Made by a program: the position numbers and the translations under genes. From Stentor coeruleus (lineage: Eukaryota > Ciliophora > Heterotrichea > Heterotrichida > Stentoridae), in assembly GCA_001970955.1 (NCBI GenBank), contig MPUH01000354.1, positions 1-62,790 on the forward strand: DNA of 62,790 nt, given 5' to 3'. Of the stretch, positions 31,253-42,699 are shown one piece after another. The notes below the pieces were generated by a model. That model saw only the letters and a list, made by a program, of their open reading frames with translations. It was not told the DNA's origin and searched no databases. Position 1 is the first letter of the stretch. Each line of letters begins with the position of its first letter.

Positions 31253-32491
31253 CTATAAACTTTTAATATTTATTCCTTTTTCAGTATATTTATTTGTATC
31301 AGTATTATATTCAATAACTATTTCTTTCCCAAAGAAATAAATGCTATTATTAAAACAAATAGGCAATATATTAAAGTTCCAGGAGTCTTGAGATATAGTC
31401 ATTTTTTGTTGGATAATTTCGATTTGCAATGATTCATCAAACCTACCTAATTTATCATTTTTTAAAAAGTAAATCTAGTTCCCATAAGATACTATTCCAC
31501 AATCTAAACCTGCTATCAATTTTATAATTTTAACTTCTGATTTCGGAGAATTACTTGTCAAATCAAAAATTTCAATCTTTTCCACAACATTTTCTGAAGT
31601 CACATAAAGTTTGTTATTGTGAATAAATGCACAAATGTTGTATCTTGGTTCTTTTAGCTCAAATTGATTAACAATTTGATCAATTTCTGTATCTAAGACA
31701 TAAATTGTATTTTGAGCAATTTTTTTTGTTTTCTGAATAAATCGTCCACCTATAATATATATAAAAGTTTTGTAATGCACACATGAATATCCATTTAAAA
31801 TTTGATCAAATAAAATAAATTCTTTTATATTTTTAGTCTTCAAATCAACCTTAATAACACTAATATTTTTTACAATCGGTTCATATATTTCAATTAAATA
31901 CACACAGTTATTAACAGGAAGGATCCAAGAACATGTGAAAGTTTTATTTTGGATTTCAATAATTTCTTCAGACATAAAAGTTTCCAGATCAACTTTAATC
32001 AATTTTGTTTGTTCAAAAGAATTATGTAAAGCGTAAAAATATTGAGGATCTCTATGTTGGGCAATAAAAGATTGTTTTGATTTATTTAAAATGATTTTCT
32101 GCATTTCACTTTCTTCAAAGTTAAGATTGAATTGAACTAGGTTAGGATATTTCATAATAATTTTATCATTTTCAGGATGTTTATCTAAGTAATTAAGGTA
32201 TACTTCTTTGTGAATTTTCACTGAGGCTATCAGCTCATCTATATATGAAGTTAATGTTGAAATCTCGGAGATGTCTTGATTAGAAAGAGTTTTAATTTCA
32301 ATAGAAGAATAATTTGCTGACATAAAAATTGGGTCGATAGCTGGATTTGTTATATCTAAATTTCTATCGAGAATATAGCAAGTTGATCCTTGATGAAATT
32401 TTATACAATTTTCACATATGATATTCTGAGAACATGCACAAAAAAAAAGTGATTCTTCATCTTGACAATGATAGCAGCATTGTTGGTCCAT
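31253..32491 (-). CDS. B-box / kelch-like protein with in-frame TAG
   Basis: The first 338 codons (32491-31478) are open, then TAG at 31477-31475. The same frame then stays open for 73 more codons to a TAG at 31253, and those codons read as more of the same protein (KLGRFDESLQ; NSIYFFGKEIVIEYN). The N-terminus is a B-box-like Cys/His module (CCYHCQDEES...CACSQNIICENC...H). The rest has kelch-like blades (SCVHYKTFIYIIGGRF; HNNKLYVTSENVVEKIEIFD). The TAG could be a point change from a sense codon, a readthrough stop, or the end of an unusual 18-nt intron (GTATCTTATGGGAACTAG). Similar N-terminal modules occur in the tandem pair at 47848-52553. Function unknown. Confidence 0.7.
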
Positions 32492-33550
32492 TTATATAAT
32501 GTGATTTATAAAAGGCTTTTTTTTATATGCTGAATGTTTTTGTATTTGAATATCAGATTATTTGCGTTTTATATAAAATAGATATAAGGTATTATATAGA
32601 TTAATATATGTAATAGAGTCTAGCATATAATATAATTTTTAAGTTGAGAAAACCACTTTAGCAAGAATGCCAAATATATAATTAGAGAATATGCAATAAA
32701 ATTAGCTAGATTTAGATTGGATTTTATTGAAAATATTGTACTGAAAAACCCATACTAATAAACAGAACTTTTAAGATAACTCCTTATATATCACACTTTA
32801 TAATTTCTAATTATATAATTATAGTAATTTCTTTTATCTGTTACATAATATCTTAAAACTTTAGCTTAACTTATAAGAATATTCGCCAATACATTTCTAA
32901 GAATTTTTTAATTACCACTATCAAAGTAAGTTGTGAAAAAATCTTAGTGTCAGTAAGCATACTTTGGTTCTTAGCATTATCGTGTGTTCAAGTTTTATAA
33001 TTTCTTAGCTTTTTGTTTTAAAAGCAAATAATTGTTTAAAATTATTATTTTTACAGAAAACAACTTTCTTCACTCGCAAATTCATAAAATAGGAAAGCAC
33101 AACCTCTTGTACAATATCCATCATAAAATCCACTAAAATCTATCCTTTTATATAATTTCTTCTTAAATAGTATCTTGAATATCACTCAGCATATTGAACA
33201 AAAAATATATATATATATTTCTTAACCTATAATAAAATCATATAAGCTATATTTTATTATAATAAGTATGATAGTTATTTATATATAATCATACAATTAA
33301 AAATTCTTAATACTTGCAAATCATAATCAATCCTTGCTAACAATTAAAAATCTCAATCCAAAATCAACATTAGTTTCTATTACCACCACATCTCGACTAC
33401 AATTTCAAAAAAATCATTATTTTCTTGCAAAACTCAACAAAAAATTAACAAAATTCTCACACTTCTAAAATCCTACCTTTCCCACACATTTTCTACACCA
33501 AAAACCGTAAAATCCAGACACATTTTAAGCTATTTCTATAACTAATTAAC
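32492..33550. other. intergenic
   Basis: 1.06 kb, no gene. 33300-33540 is C-rich and nearly free of G, as left of the clathrin gene. Nothing else seen. Confidence 0.55.
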
Positions 33551-36500
33551 TTACTTGAAACGGGTCTGGAACTGAGGCATCATTGAAGGGTCGACCATTC
33601 CAGTCATCATTGGATTCATCCCAGTCATCATCATAGGATTCATTCCAGTCATAGGCATACTTGGCATAAGTGCAGGCATATTATTATTGAGTCCAGGCAT
33701 AACCATAGACATAGCATCTAAAGCTTCAAGTGGTGCCCTGCTTTGTTGTTCAGCTTTTTCTTCTTCTTTCTTTTCCTTAATAGTAGCTTTTTTCTCTAAT
33801 TGCCCAATGCGAGAAAACATATCTTTTGTGCTTTGAATAAAGAATGGCATAGCAAAATCAAAATACCCAGCTCGCCAAGATAACTCCATAACAATATCAG
33901 GTGATAACAAATTATAACAAATATAACTACAAGCACAAAACGCTTCCTTATCTTTAATTTGAATAAAGTATCTAATAAGTTCCTCAACAAGTTCAGGACT
34001 TTTACTCTGATTAGCAGTTTCCATAGCATCTTGATAATATTGATCAGCCTTTGATAACTCAATAGACTGGGCGTATTTCTGATTTACTCTATACAAATAA
34101 GTTGAAATTCTTCTCATTTCTAATAAAGCATGACGTTCAAGGGTTTTTGCTAGTGAAAGTTGATCAAAACTATCAAAACTTGTCACACTTACTCTTAATG
34201 TATCATAATCTTCAAGTTCAATAAGTAATTCATTTACAGCTTCATTAACTTGAGCGACGTTATACATTTGAACAGTTTGAAGCCAAGGTAAAGCTAAAGC
34301 TAAATGTCCAGCTCTTCTAAGTACTTGAACAGCTTTAGCATGATCTATTTTAGCTGAAATACTCTTAAGTAAATCATTAAGAAGCATAGGTTGTTCTTCT
34401 AGATAAAAAATTATAGCTTTGAAGAAAAAGTCTTGATTTGTAGCTTTTTGGATAACATCAGTGAAAATTGTGTGGTTCCAAGCCTTGTATGAATGTTCGA
34501 TCATGGTCACAAGGGCGTTATCGAATTCATCATATTTCATATAAAGGAAAACCGCTTCTGCCCATCTTCTAAACCTTTCGCAAGACCTTGTAAGTTTGGG
34601 GATGTTGATTTTTTGATAGTAGTTTTTACAGTGCTCCATAAGCCTTTTAGGTCTATATTTCGCATATAAAGCTCCAAGTTCAGTGAAAATCCCTTGATGG
34701 GCTCTTTCGCTTGGTAAACCATTTTCAAGTAATATTATAAGTTCATCTGGATACCCCCAATGTTCATAGTGTCTAATGATATCTTCAAGATGATCAGGAT
34801 GTGTTATGATATTTAACCCAGCTATTACCGCAAGTTTAAACTCTTTATTTTCCACACAAGCAAAAGTTACTTCTTTCCATACACGTGGACTATTAGCTTG
34901 TTTAGCAGCTTCCATTGCTTCCATGAATTTCTTAAGTTTTACTAAACAACTTGCTAATCTTGCCCAGTTGTTTACACTTTGGAAAAGAATCCTTGCAGCC
35001 TCATACATTTTTTCTTCAAAACATCTTTCCCCAACTTTACCTATATCAGCTTGATTGCTTGTTGCTATAAATTCTTCAAGTTCTGCGAGCATTTCACATT
35101 TAGCTAAAGCAAATACAAGTTCTGAGTCAATATTTGAATCTTTTTGATGTAATTGTTGAGCTCTTGCTAGATTCAAAAACTTAATGAGTTTTAAAAAGCA
35201 TTGGGCAGCCTCAGCAGCTATGATGACTTCTTTATAATAACTTGGGTCTTTTGCTTTTATAAAAGCTTCAATTGCCTCTTCAGCTTTATTATGGTCGAGT
35301 AAGGCTCGACCCAAACGTGACCAGACTTCAGGACTACCAACACGTTCAGCAAATTCAGCAGCACGATCAATATTAGCTAAATGGGTCAATAAAACATCAA
35401 TTGCTTCTTCAAACATCCCAGCTTTACGATAAATAAGAAAAGCTTCTTCACCAAGTCCATGTTGAGATAAAGCATATTGGGCAATTTCAGGAGCATCATA
35501 ATTATCAAGACGGTTAATATAATCGACAACTCTAGATGGGTCAGCTTTTATAGCAGTGACAATAAGCATGTTTTGAAGGTTTTTGTTTTTAGAAAAGTCT
35601 GATTTGTGAAGGACGATTTTTTCTAATAACTCAATAAGTTCTTTTTGAAGATCTGCTTTTAAGAAAGCTTTGACTGTTAATGATACTTCTTCAACTTCAC
35701 GGGATTCTGGTAAAGCAAAAGCGACGACTTGGTCTATAACTGAACGTCTTGATTCGTTTTCATCAGATAAAACTTTTGCCCATAATTCTACACTTTTTCT
35801 TTCAACTAGATATCTTGCTTGAATTCTGAACATACCATTGCGATTTGTTAGGTTTATAAGCTCATCATCACATTCACCCCATGCTCTTGTATATGCTTTA
35901 ACTGCTAGTTCTGGGTTACGCTCTTCACAATATTTGCCAACTATTTTTGCATCGTAATGCTCGTTACGGATTAAAAAGTCTTCTGGATCTCGGTTGGTGT
36001 CAATGTAAATTTTCGCAAGAGCTGTGTGGACTGGCGAGTCAACTACACCTTCACGCTCGCGATCTTCAAGCCAGGATTGGATAACACGTAAACGGTTTCT
36101 TTTTTCCATTTCTTCGATAAGATTTTCTGCTGGACAGGCAGCTCGGATTGTATTGAGAATCTGCTTAACATAAGTTTCATCGCTATCCAATTCCAACAAA
36201 GTGCCGAGCACCGCTGGAGCAGCTTTTGGGTTTAATTTCACAAGGTAAACTTCAATATACCTATTCAAATTATTCTTAAAAAGATATCTTGTTAGTTCTT
36301 CAGTAAACCCATGCATATCACACAAATAAATCAAAGGTCGTGGGTCAGGTAGCCTAATATCTTTCAAGAAATCTTTAACTTTAACTGGATCATAAAATTT
36401 AGTTTCACGAATAACTCTTTCAACTTCTGCACTTTGATTAAGTTTAGCAGCAGCTTCAATATACTTAAAATAAACATCAGATTCTTCAGTAAACGTCAAA

Positions 36501-38683
36501 ACCGATCCCAAAAAGTAAAACAACCCATCATAGCTTCCGAATTTCTCAAACATCTCAATCAGTGCAGGTATTGTTATTTCTGAATAAAACTTTATAGCCG
36601 CTTGAACAACAACTTGTAAATTCGCAGCCCTATTAGCTTTCATCATATCATATAAACATTGTAAAGCATTATTCGGTGTCATATGCCCAAAGAAACTAAC
36701 TAAAAAGTCTGAACTAAACCCTCTTCCTCTAACCAAAACCCTTCTAATATCATTAATATCCCTATAATTCTCAATAGCTCTTTGGAACATCTCAGCTTGT
36801 TCGCATAATTGGGCAATTCTAATTTTATCATAATGCGAAAACATGTCAGTCTGGAAAATAGTTTCAGCTACTTGTGGTGCTTGAACAATATTAAGTTCTA
36901 AAAGCTTAGTCTGTAAATGTCCTTGTTCAGGTAAGTTATCTTTGAGTACTTCTAATAAATAAGCAGTTGCTGCTTGTAAGTTGTTTTGACTTAAAAATAT
37001 ATCAGTGACAGCATTTATATCAATACTTTTACCTGCTTGTTTTGCTAATGTTAATGCTGAGTCGATATTTGTCACAACTAATTGACGAATGATACTCATA
37101 TAATCTGGACTGATTCCTGTTTGACTACAGTATTGTTTAACTTTATCGTATTGACCTGTTTCCAAAAGCCCAACGAGAACTTTTTGTGGGTTGTTGATTT
37201 TCATGTTAACTTGAAGTGATAGATGAGGATCAAATTCTCTGACTAAGTCCCCAAGTTCTTCACTACATTCTACTTTGTCTTCACGAATCCAAGCTTCAAG
37301 AATCTGTTTGCGGCCTTGTTGTAATAATGGACGGGCTATTTCTAAGACTTCATATTTGTTGAGTTTACCGATTTCTAACATTGAACTGAAATAAGCGAGC
37401 ATTGGATGTGGCTGACCTGGGATTTGAGGTAAAGAACGTAAACGAATTATGGTTTCTTGGTTACGAAGAAGCGAACTTGGAGCACCTGCCGCAATTTTAG
37501 CTGCACCTTTTATATCGCCACCAGCTAAACAACGGTTAAAAGATTGGACGAATAAATCATTAGCCCCTGGTAGATTATAACGTTGAGCTAGTGAAAAACC
37601 TACAGTCATACTATCAGGGATGTGTCTGCAGTTGTTCATAATAAACGAGACAATATTAGCTTCTTCAATACTGATTCCAAGTACTTGTCCTCTTCTATTA
37701 ACGCCAAATATCGAGTCCATATTCATACTTCTTGTAGTAACAAATATTGGCTCTTCTGACAATCTAGTCCTATAAATCAAATTAGCTGACACAGTCTCAA
37801 ACATATACAAATATCCAAGTTTTGTAATAGCAGCAATTATCCCGTACTTAGACAACAAATGCATTGCGACTGGGAAATCATTCTGAGCCTCAACTGGATA
37901 AACAACTTCAGCTGTTGCTTTAAACTTTTGCCCTGAAGCTGGTTTATTGATTTCCATAACATGTATTCTTGATACCGCTTCTGTAGTTTTTTTTTCAATA
38001 AACGCAAAACAAGTCGTTGGTGGTTGTCCATCTCTCAAAGGTATCTCACCAAAGCAACCAGCATGACCTTCAAGTATTTGTTGTTGTTGACCTCCAGTAA
38101 AAAACAATTGCATGTGTCCATTAATAGTTTTACCTCCATCAGGTGTTGAAATACCAGTTAAAAGACACCAAGCTTCAGTGTTATCTGTAGCATAATTAAT
38201 AATCTGTGTAGCTCCTTCTAATGGTCCAGCACGGTCAAATGCTCTTACTGGTGCATCAGCTCCTTCCATGTTCCAATGAAATACCGTTCTAGAAGTGATG
38301 ACAGCGAGTTTTTTAACAGAAAGCCACCTCCAATACACAATTGGTTCAGGGAAATCATGAACTTTCATCTTAGCCTTAGTATCTAGGTTGTACACTTGGA
38401 CGAAATGCCCACCTGAAGTGTCATTTTTGGCCTTAAGGGCGATTATGTTGTATTGAGGGTTCATTATTGCAGCTTCAGCTTTCATTGGTCGACGAATCAC
38501 GTTGTTGTTGTTTTGGAGCTCGACGACCACAACTTGAGCTGAACCTTCAGCTTCTTCACGGATGCAGATGTATTTCTCAGATTCAAGGGTCAAAAAACCG
38601 AAACGGAATGATGCAGCGTTCAGGCCTAGAGATGGGAGATCAGCTACTGCGAAGAGTCGTACAGGCAACTGGGACTGCGCCAT
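33551..38683 (-). CDS. CLTC: clathrin heavy chain
   Basis: A 1710-residue clathrin heavy chain in one uninterrupted frame. The N-terminal propeller (1-330, SLGLNAASFRFGFLTLESEK) is followed by the linker and the long array of helical CHCR repeats. The hub signatures ELIELLEKIVLH, LQNMLIVTAI and AVNELLIELEDYDTLRVSV are intact. Its usual role is the triskelion leg of coated vesicles at plasma membrane and TGN. Animal chains are about 1675 residues; the surplus here is a C-terminal Met/Pro-rich tail (MTGMNPMM units) in place of the short QLMLT-type end. The tail may alter Hsc70 uncoating, which uses that end in animals. Confidence 0.98.
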   Translation of the reverse strand: MAQSQLPVRLFAVADLPSLGLNAASFRFGFLTLESEKYICIREEAEGSAQVVVVELQNNNNVIRRPMKAEAAIMNPQYNIIALKAKNDTSGGHFVQVYNLDTKAKMKVHDFPEPIVYWRWLSVKKLAVITSRTVFHWNMEGADAPVRAFDRAGPLEGATQIINYATDNTEAWCLLTGISTPDGGKTINGHMQLFFTGGQQQQILEGHAGCFGEIPLRDGQPPTTCFAFIEKKTTEAVSRIHVMEINKPASGQKFKATAEVVYPVEAQNDFPVAMHLLSKYGIIAAITKLGYLYMFETVSANLIYRTRLSEEPIFVTTRSMNMDSIFGVNRRGQVLGISIEEANIVSFIMNNCRHIPDSMTVGFSLAQRYNLPGANDLFVQSFNRCLAGGDIKGAAKIAAGAPSSLLRNQETIIRLRSLPQIPGQPHPMLAYFSSMLEIGKLNKYEVLEIARPLLQQGRKQILEAWIREDKVECSEELGDLVREFDPHLSLQVNMKINNPQKVLVGLLETGQYDKVKQYCSQTGISPDYMSIIRQLVVTNIDSALTLAKQAGKSIDINAVTDIFLSQNNLQAATAYLLEVLKDNLPEQGHLQTKLLELNIVQAPQVAETIFQTDMFSHYDKIRIAQLCEQAEMFQRAIENYRDINDIRRVLVRGRGFSSDFLVSFFGHMTPNNALQCLYDMMKANRAANLQVVVQAAIKFYSEITIPALIEMFEKFGSYDGLFYFLGSVLTFTEESDVYFKYIEAAAKLNQSAEVERVIRETKFYDPVKVKDFLKDIRLPDPRPLIYLCDMHGFTEELTRYLFKNNLNRYIEVYLVKLNPKAAPAVLGTLLELDSDETYVKQILNTIRAACPAENLIEEMEKRNRLRVIQSWLEDREREGVVDSPVHTALAKIYIDTNRDPEDFLIRNEHYDAKIVGKYCEERNPELAVKAYTRAWGECDDELINLTNRNGMFRIQARYLVERKSVELWAKVLSDENESRRSVIDQVVAFALPESREVEEVSLTVKAFLKADLQKELIELLEKIVLHKSDFSKNKNLQNMLIVTAIKADPSRVVDYINRLDNYDAPEIAQYALSQHGLGEEAFLIYRKAGMFEEAIDVLLTHLANIDRAAEFAERVGSPEVWSRLGRALLDHNKAEEAIEAFIKAKDPSYYKEVIIAAEAAQCFLKLIKFLNLARAQQLHQKDSNIDSELVFALAKCEMLAELEEFIATSNQADIGKVGERCFEEKMYEAARILFQSVNNWARLASCLVKLKKFMEAMEAAKQANSPRVWKEVTFACVENKEFKLAVIAGLNIITHPDHLEDIIRHYEHWGYPDELIILLENGLPSERAHQGIFTELGALYAKYRPKRLMEHCKNYYQKINIPKLTRSCERFRRWAEAVFLYMKYDEFDNALVTMIEHSYKAWNHTIFTDVIQKATNQDFFFKAIIFYLEEQPMLLNDLLKSISAKIDHAKAVQVLRRAGHLALALPWLQTVQMYNVAQVNEAVNELLIELEDYDTLRVSVTSFDSFDQLSLAKTLERHALLEMRRISTYLYRVNQKYAQSIELSKADQYYQDAMETANQSKSPELVEELIRYFIQIKDKEAFCACSYICYNLLSPDIVMELSWRAGYFDFAMPFFIQSTKDMFSRIGQLEKKATIKEKKEEEKAEQQSRAPLEALDAMSMVMPGLNNNMPALMPSMPMTGMNPMMMTGMNPMMTGMVDPSMMPQFQTRFK

Positions 38684-38938
38684 TTAATATATATATTGAC
38701 CATTAAATGACCTGATGATCTGAGATGTGTTTAGACTTAAACTTATAAGCATTTTGAGGAATGATAATTTGTATCTGAAAAACATTGGAAAATTATTTTG
38801 ATTAGGATTTAGAAGAATTTTATAGTAGAAATTCAAAAATTTCGGAAAATTGTCTGAGTTTGTAAATGCTGTTTTGGAAAGGTTTAGGAAAATTTCTTTG
38901 GGAGTAAAAATTTGTGATGATGAGAAACTGGGGGTTGG

Positions 38939-39049
38939 GTTGAGGATTTTTTTGTAGTGAAAATATAGAATAAAGGGATTTGGGAAATTTGTANGTTGAG
39001 GATTTTTTTGTAGTGAAAATATAGAATAAAGGGATTTGGGAAATTTGTA
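38939..39049 (+). repeat. scaffold-join duplication, 55 bp
   Basis: 38939-38993 and 38995-39049 around an n at 38994, upstream of the clathrin start. Non-coding. Confidence 0.88.
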
Positions 39050-39261
39050 CTGCAATGGAAGTTGTGTATTATAATAAGTTTGATAGAAGAAATTTTTTAG
39101 TTTAAAAGCTGAACTTGATTTTTTTGTAATTAAATCATGAAGATGTGAGGAAAANACTGCAATGGAAGTTGTGTATTATAATAAGTTTGATAGAAGAAAT
39201 TTTTTAGTTTAAAAGCTGATCTTGATTTTTTTGTAATTAAATCATGAAGATGTGAGGAAAA
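39049..39261 (+). repeat. scaffold-join duplication, 106 bp
   Basis: 39049-39154 and 39156-39261 around an n at 39155, one mismatch. Together with the preceding join this leaves a 160-nt middle contig. Confidence 0.88.
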
Positions 39262-41059
39262 CTTGGCATTTGATATGATATTGTTATATGAAGTATGTTG
39301 GAAATGTGCTATTTTAATGGTAAAGTAATCAAAAGCTATATTGTAGAGTGAAATTTAGAATATATTTTCGCTGAAGATAATTTCTTATTGTATTAAAATT
39401 ACTATGAGTTGACAAGAAAATTTTATTATATATCATTATTTCCACATGCTATTATAAAATAATATTTTCAGTAAAGAATTTTGAAAGCAAAGTATTGTAT
39501 TTAATTATATCGAAACTAACTATGAAATCAAATATTTCTTAATTTTTGAGAGCTTATTATACCGTGATTTTTCAAAAGCTAAAAGCTGTCAAATAAAAAA
39601 ATATTATAGTTTGTCGTAACTTATACAATATATTTGGTATATTCATGTTAAGAATAAAGATTTTATGTAATTCTTATATTTTATTTAACTTTAGTTTATA
39701 TATTTATTTGTTTTAACCCTGAATATAGAATATTATAATGACAAAATCTTTGTAACCAATATTTAAGCTATAATACAAGCACAAATCAAATAAAATACTA
39801 TGCAAACAAAAAAATATATAATAAAAACATAAAAAATCTAATGATACCTTAATAAACATCTAAATTCTTATATAAATTCTTGCTTACAATCCAAAATATA
39901 AAAAAAGGAAAATATTTACAATTACCGAGCAGGCTATTCGCTTTGTTTCCTTTTCTAATCTGAAAACAAATAAAGCTTTATCACAATGAATAAAAAGAAC
40001 CAATCATTTTATAATTTCTATAAAGAAATCAAAATATTTGTCTTTATTCACATATAAAATCGTCTTATAATTTGTTAATCATGAATTTAATAAATGCATA
40101 TTAATTCTTCTATGTTTAATACCATTTTTACTTGATAATCTCAAGTATTTTTTATCTATAATTCTTTAAAGAAAGTACAAGAAGCAAAAAAAACATATAA
40201 GAAACACAAGAAGTATCTTAAATAAAAGTTTTAATATATTAGGCTTATCTATAAAAAAAAAATAGTTTTTAAACAAATGATTCTGCTATTTAAGTCTTAT
40301 ATAAACTTGAATTTAATCATAGTTAATTTCCTAAGATTGCTATAAATTTATAGCAAAACTATATATTTTTTTGATACTTTCTTAGTTAATGATTTTATGA
40401 AATACATTAATAGTAATATAAAAGTTTATATCTAGGCTTATGATGAGCTTTAAAATTTTAAGAAATTTATAGAATTTTTTATGAGTATTTTATCGATATA
40501 ATGAAATTATTTTTTCATATGGTATAAATGTTATTTTGGATTAAAAGATACTTTAATTAAATAATAAGATAATAAAGTATAATAAAACAGCTTATTTATA
40601 TACAAATCATAAGTTTAATTGCAATTTCTTCAGTTAGAAAATAAGAATCAAAAGGCAAATTGGAAATACTTTAGCCTGTTATTACAAATGTTTGAAATTT
40701 TGATATTTGTGGATGAATAAATTAATAAATTCAAACTTTCGTCAAATGAGCTATTTTTCGCGCTAAATAAAATAAAACCTTATTTTTTTTTGATAGTCCA
40801 TTTAGTCATCCCGCCATATCGTTCTTCATCCCTCCTGAATTTTGGAAGATTTCATAAGAATAGCACATAAAATAATAAAATCTGTCTTTGTTATATAATC
40901 TATAACCTAATATCTCAAAGAGATCATCAACCCAACTAGATAAAAATTTCCAAAAATTAAATTATAATTACTCCCTTTAAAATAGCCTTAGCTTCAAATT
41001 ATAAGCACAAATTTAAATATTCTATCATTTCAGTATACTAAGATTCAAAAAATTTAAAT

Positions 41060-41118
41060 ATCATCTATTATATCGATAATAATCTCTTTTAAAAATCATC
41101 TATTATATCGATAATAAT
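41060..41118 (+). repeat. 24-bp direct repeat with TATCGATA
   Basis: 41060-41083 and 41095-41118 carry the same 24 bp, 35 bp apart, each with a TATCGATA core. Not linked to any scaffold join. Confidence 0.75.
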
Positions 41119-42418
41119 ATTTTTATTATAACAATCATATCCTATATTCATTATAGTCTGTATACTTGTTCTATTAAACATATTTCAAAACAGACCGAAA
41201 TCTATATTAGTTAATATATTTCATAAAAATTATAACTGGAAATGCTTATTATTTTTACCATTATCCTATAAACTTTTTAATCTAACTTACACTAAAAAAT
41301 ATTATCAACTCGTCTTTTAAAGGTAAATCTATTTTATATTTTATACCCTAGTTCTTTTACATCATCAGAACTCAGAAACCTTATTCTACCAAAATATTTT
41401 CAAAAATCAAAACTTCCTAGATGTTATACCCACAAGAATCATTAGCCCAAAACTAAAGAACGCTTAATACTAAAGATTTTCCTAAGAGTCTAGACAATTC
41501 ATTAGAAAATTAGAATGAAAATTATGATGCGGATGATTTTTGATAATTTAGGTTGCGAAGTTTATGCTAATGAACTTAGAGATTAAAAGTAAAGAAAACA
41601 AAGCAAATTAAAGATAATCAACATTATAGAAAGGCTTATATAAGCATAAAACATTGGATTTTGGGAAATGAAAAAAATATATAGTGAAAATTGTCTCAAG
41701 AATTAATGTAGTTTGATTGTAGTTATTAGGATTATGATATAGAGATGATTAGTTAAGGGAAATTATGTTTGAATGTTATCAGATAATAGTTTCCTTTTAG
41801 GACTGTTTTTTCCAGTAAAAATGTAATTGGGCTAGAAGAATAAATGCCGAAGAAGCTTTTCGGTTTTAGGTTATAATTGTCCTAGAAACTTTACCCATAT
41901 GGTTATTTAAGCTTATATATAAATTTATATCTTTAAGTTAACTTCATCTTATATAAATATTCTTCATACATAATCCATTTTCTAATAGTCTAAAATCTAG
42001 AGCTTTGAAGTAAAGAACACGTTTCAATATTAAATTTATTAAGCTCAGATAATAAAACTCACTGTATATATTTCCTCTAAAAAGCAGACCTTCTTTTGCT
42101 CTTTTACTAGAAAAAATTTTGAAAATTGATTAAATTTATACTTGGTTCAGACTGAAATTTTGATAGATAAACCTTGATATTGTTCCCTAATTAACTACTG
42201 TAAAAGGTTTTAAATATTGGCTTAAGTTAGAACTTATAAGTGTTTTATTTCTCTTATGGTTATTTGGGGCATTTCTTTTAAATACCTGATCAGTGATTTA
42301 AAAGTGAAAAAAACACTCAATCTAATAAAAATTGTTTAATAAAACGTGTGTTTTTTTGAGTTAGAAGAGACTAGTTAGCGAATATAGATACTACAAGACC
42401 TCTCTAACTTATAAGACC

Positions 42419-42438
42419 CTTTCTAGTCTTCTAGAAAG
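42419..42438 (+). other. perfect 8-bp hairpin
   Basis: CTTTCTAG, loop TCTT, CTAGAAAG, then a run of A. It lies in the 3' flank of the phosphatase gene on the minus strand, where the A-run reads as T. An RNA end or chance palindrome. Confidence 0.4.
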
Positions 42439-42699
42439 CAAAAAAAAAATATTCAAAAATTTTAACCCAAAGACATCCTTAAGCTAGAATTAAAGACTTT
42501 TTTTTAGGTTTTTAATGCGATTTAAAGGCAAAGTACCTTTAAAATAAAAAAATTTCATGCCAAAAACGAAAAAATCAAAATCAAAAAAAAGAGCTGAAAA
42601 AAATCGCTGAAAAAAACTTGTAAGAATATAAGGTTAAAAAGAGTAAACTTAAATACCCGGGAAAATAGACAAATTTAACTATAAATACATAATTATATT

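Larger units (their letters stand above)
39262..42699. other. 3.4-kb gene desert
   Basis: The longest stretch without a recognisable gene. No ORF of interest, no tRNA- or snRNA-like sequence recognised. It is not uniform: the GC skew flips from C-rich to G-rich near 41480-41520 and again near 42100, which elsewhere happens only across genes. A G-poor, locally GC-richer island lies at 40800-40850. A 24-bp direct repeat lies at 41060 and 41095, and a perfect hairpin at 42419-42438. Short non-coding transcripts are possible. Confidence 0.5.

Noticed and set aside
38684..39055. Minus-strand ORF of 123 codons upstream of clathrin
   Set aside because: It spans an n and a 55-bp join duplication, is low-complexity, and lies in the G-rich flank expected of non-coding DNA.
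40754..40763. TTTCGCGC, an E2F-type site
   Set aside because: One such octamer is expected by chance with probability near 0.4 in this window; no gene nearby.
40795..40855. Possible C/D-box snoRNA (TGATAG ... CTGA)
   Set aside because: The C box is a poor match and no terminal stem pairs; kept only as an unexplained island.
42557..42610. Short Lys-rich ORF (MPKTKKSKSKKRAEKNR)
   Set aside because: Only 17 codons in A-rich DNA; no intron extends it.
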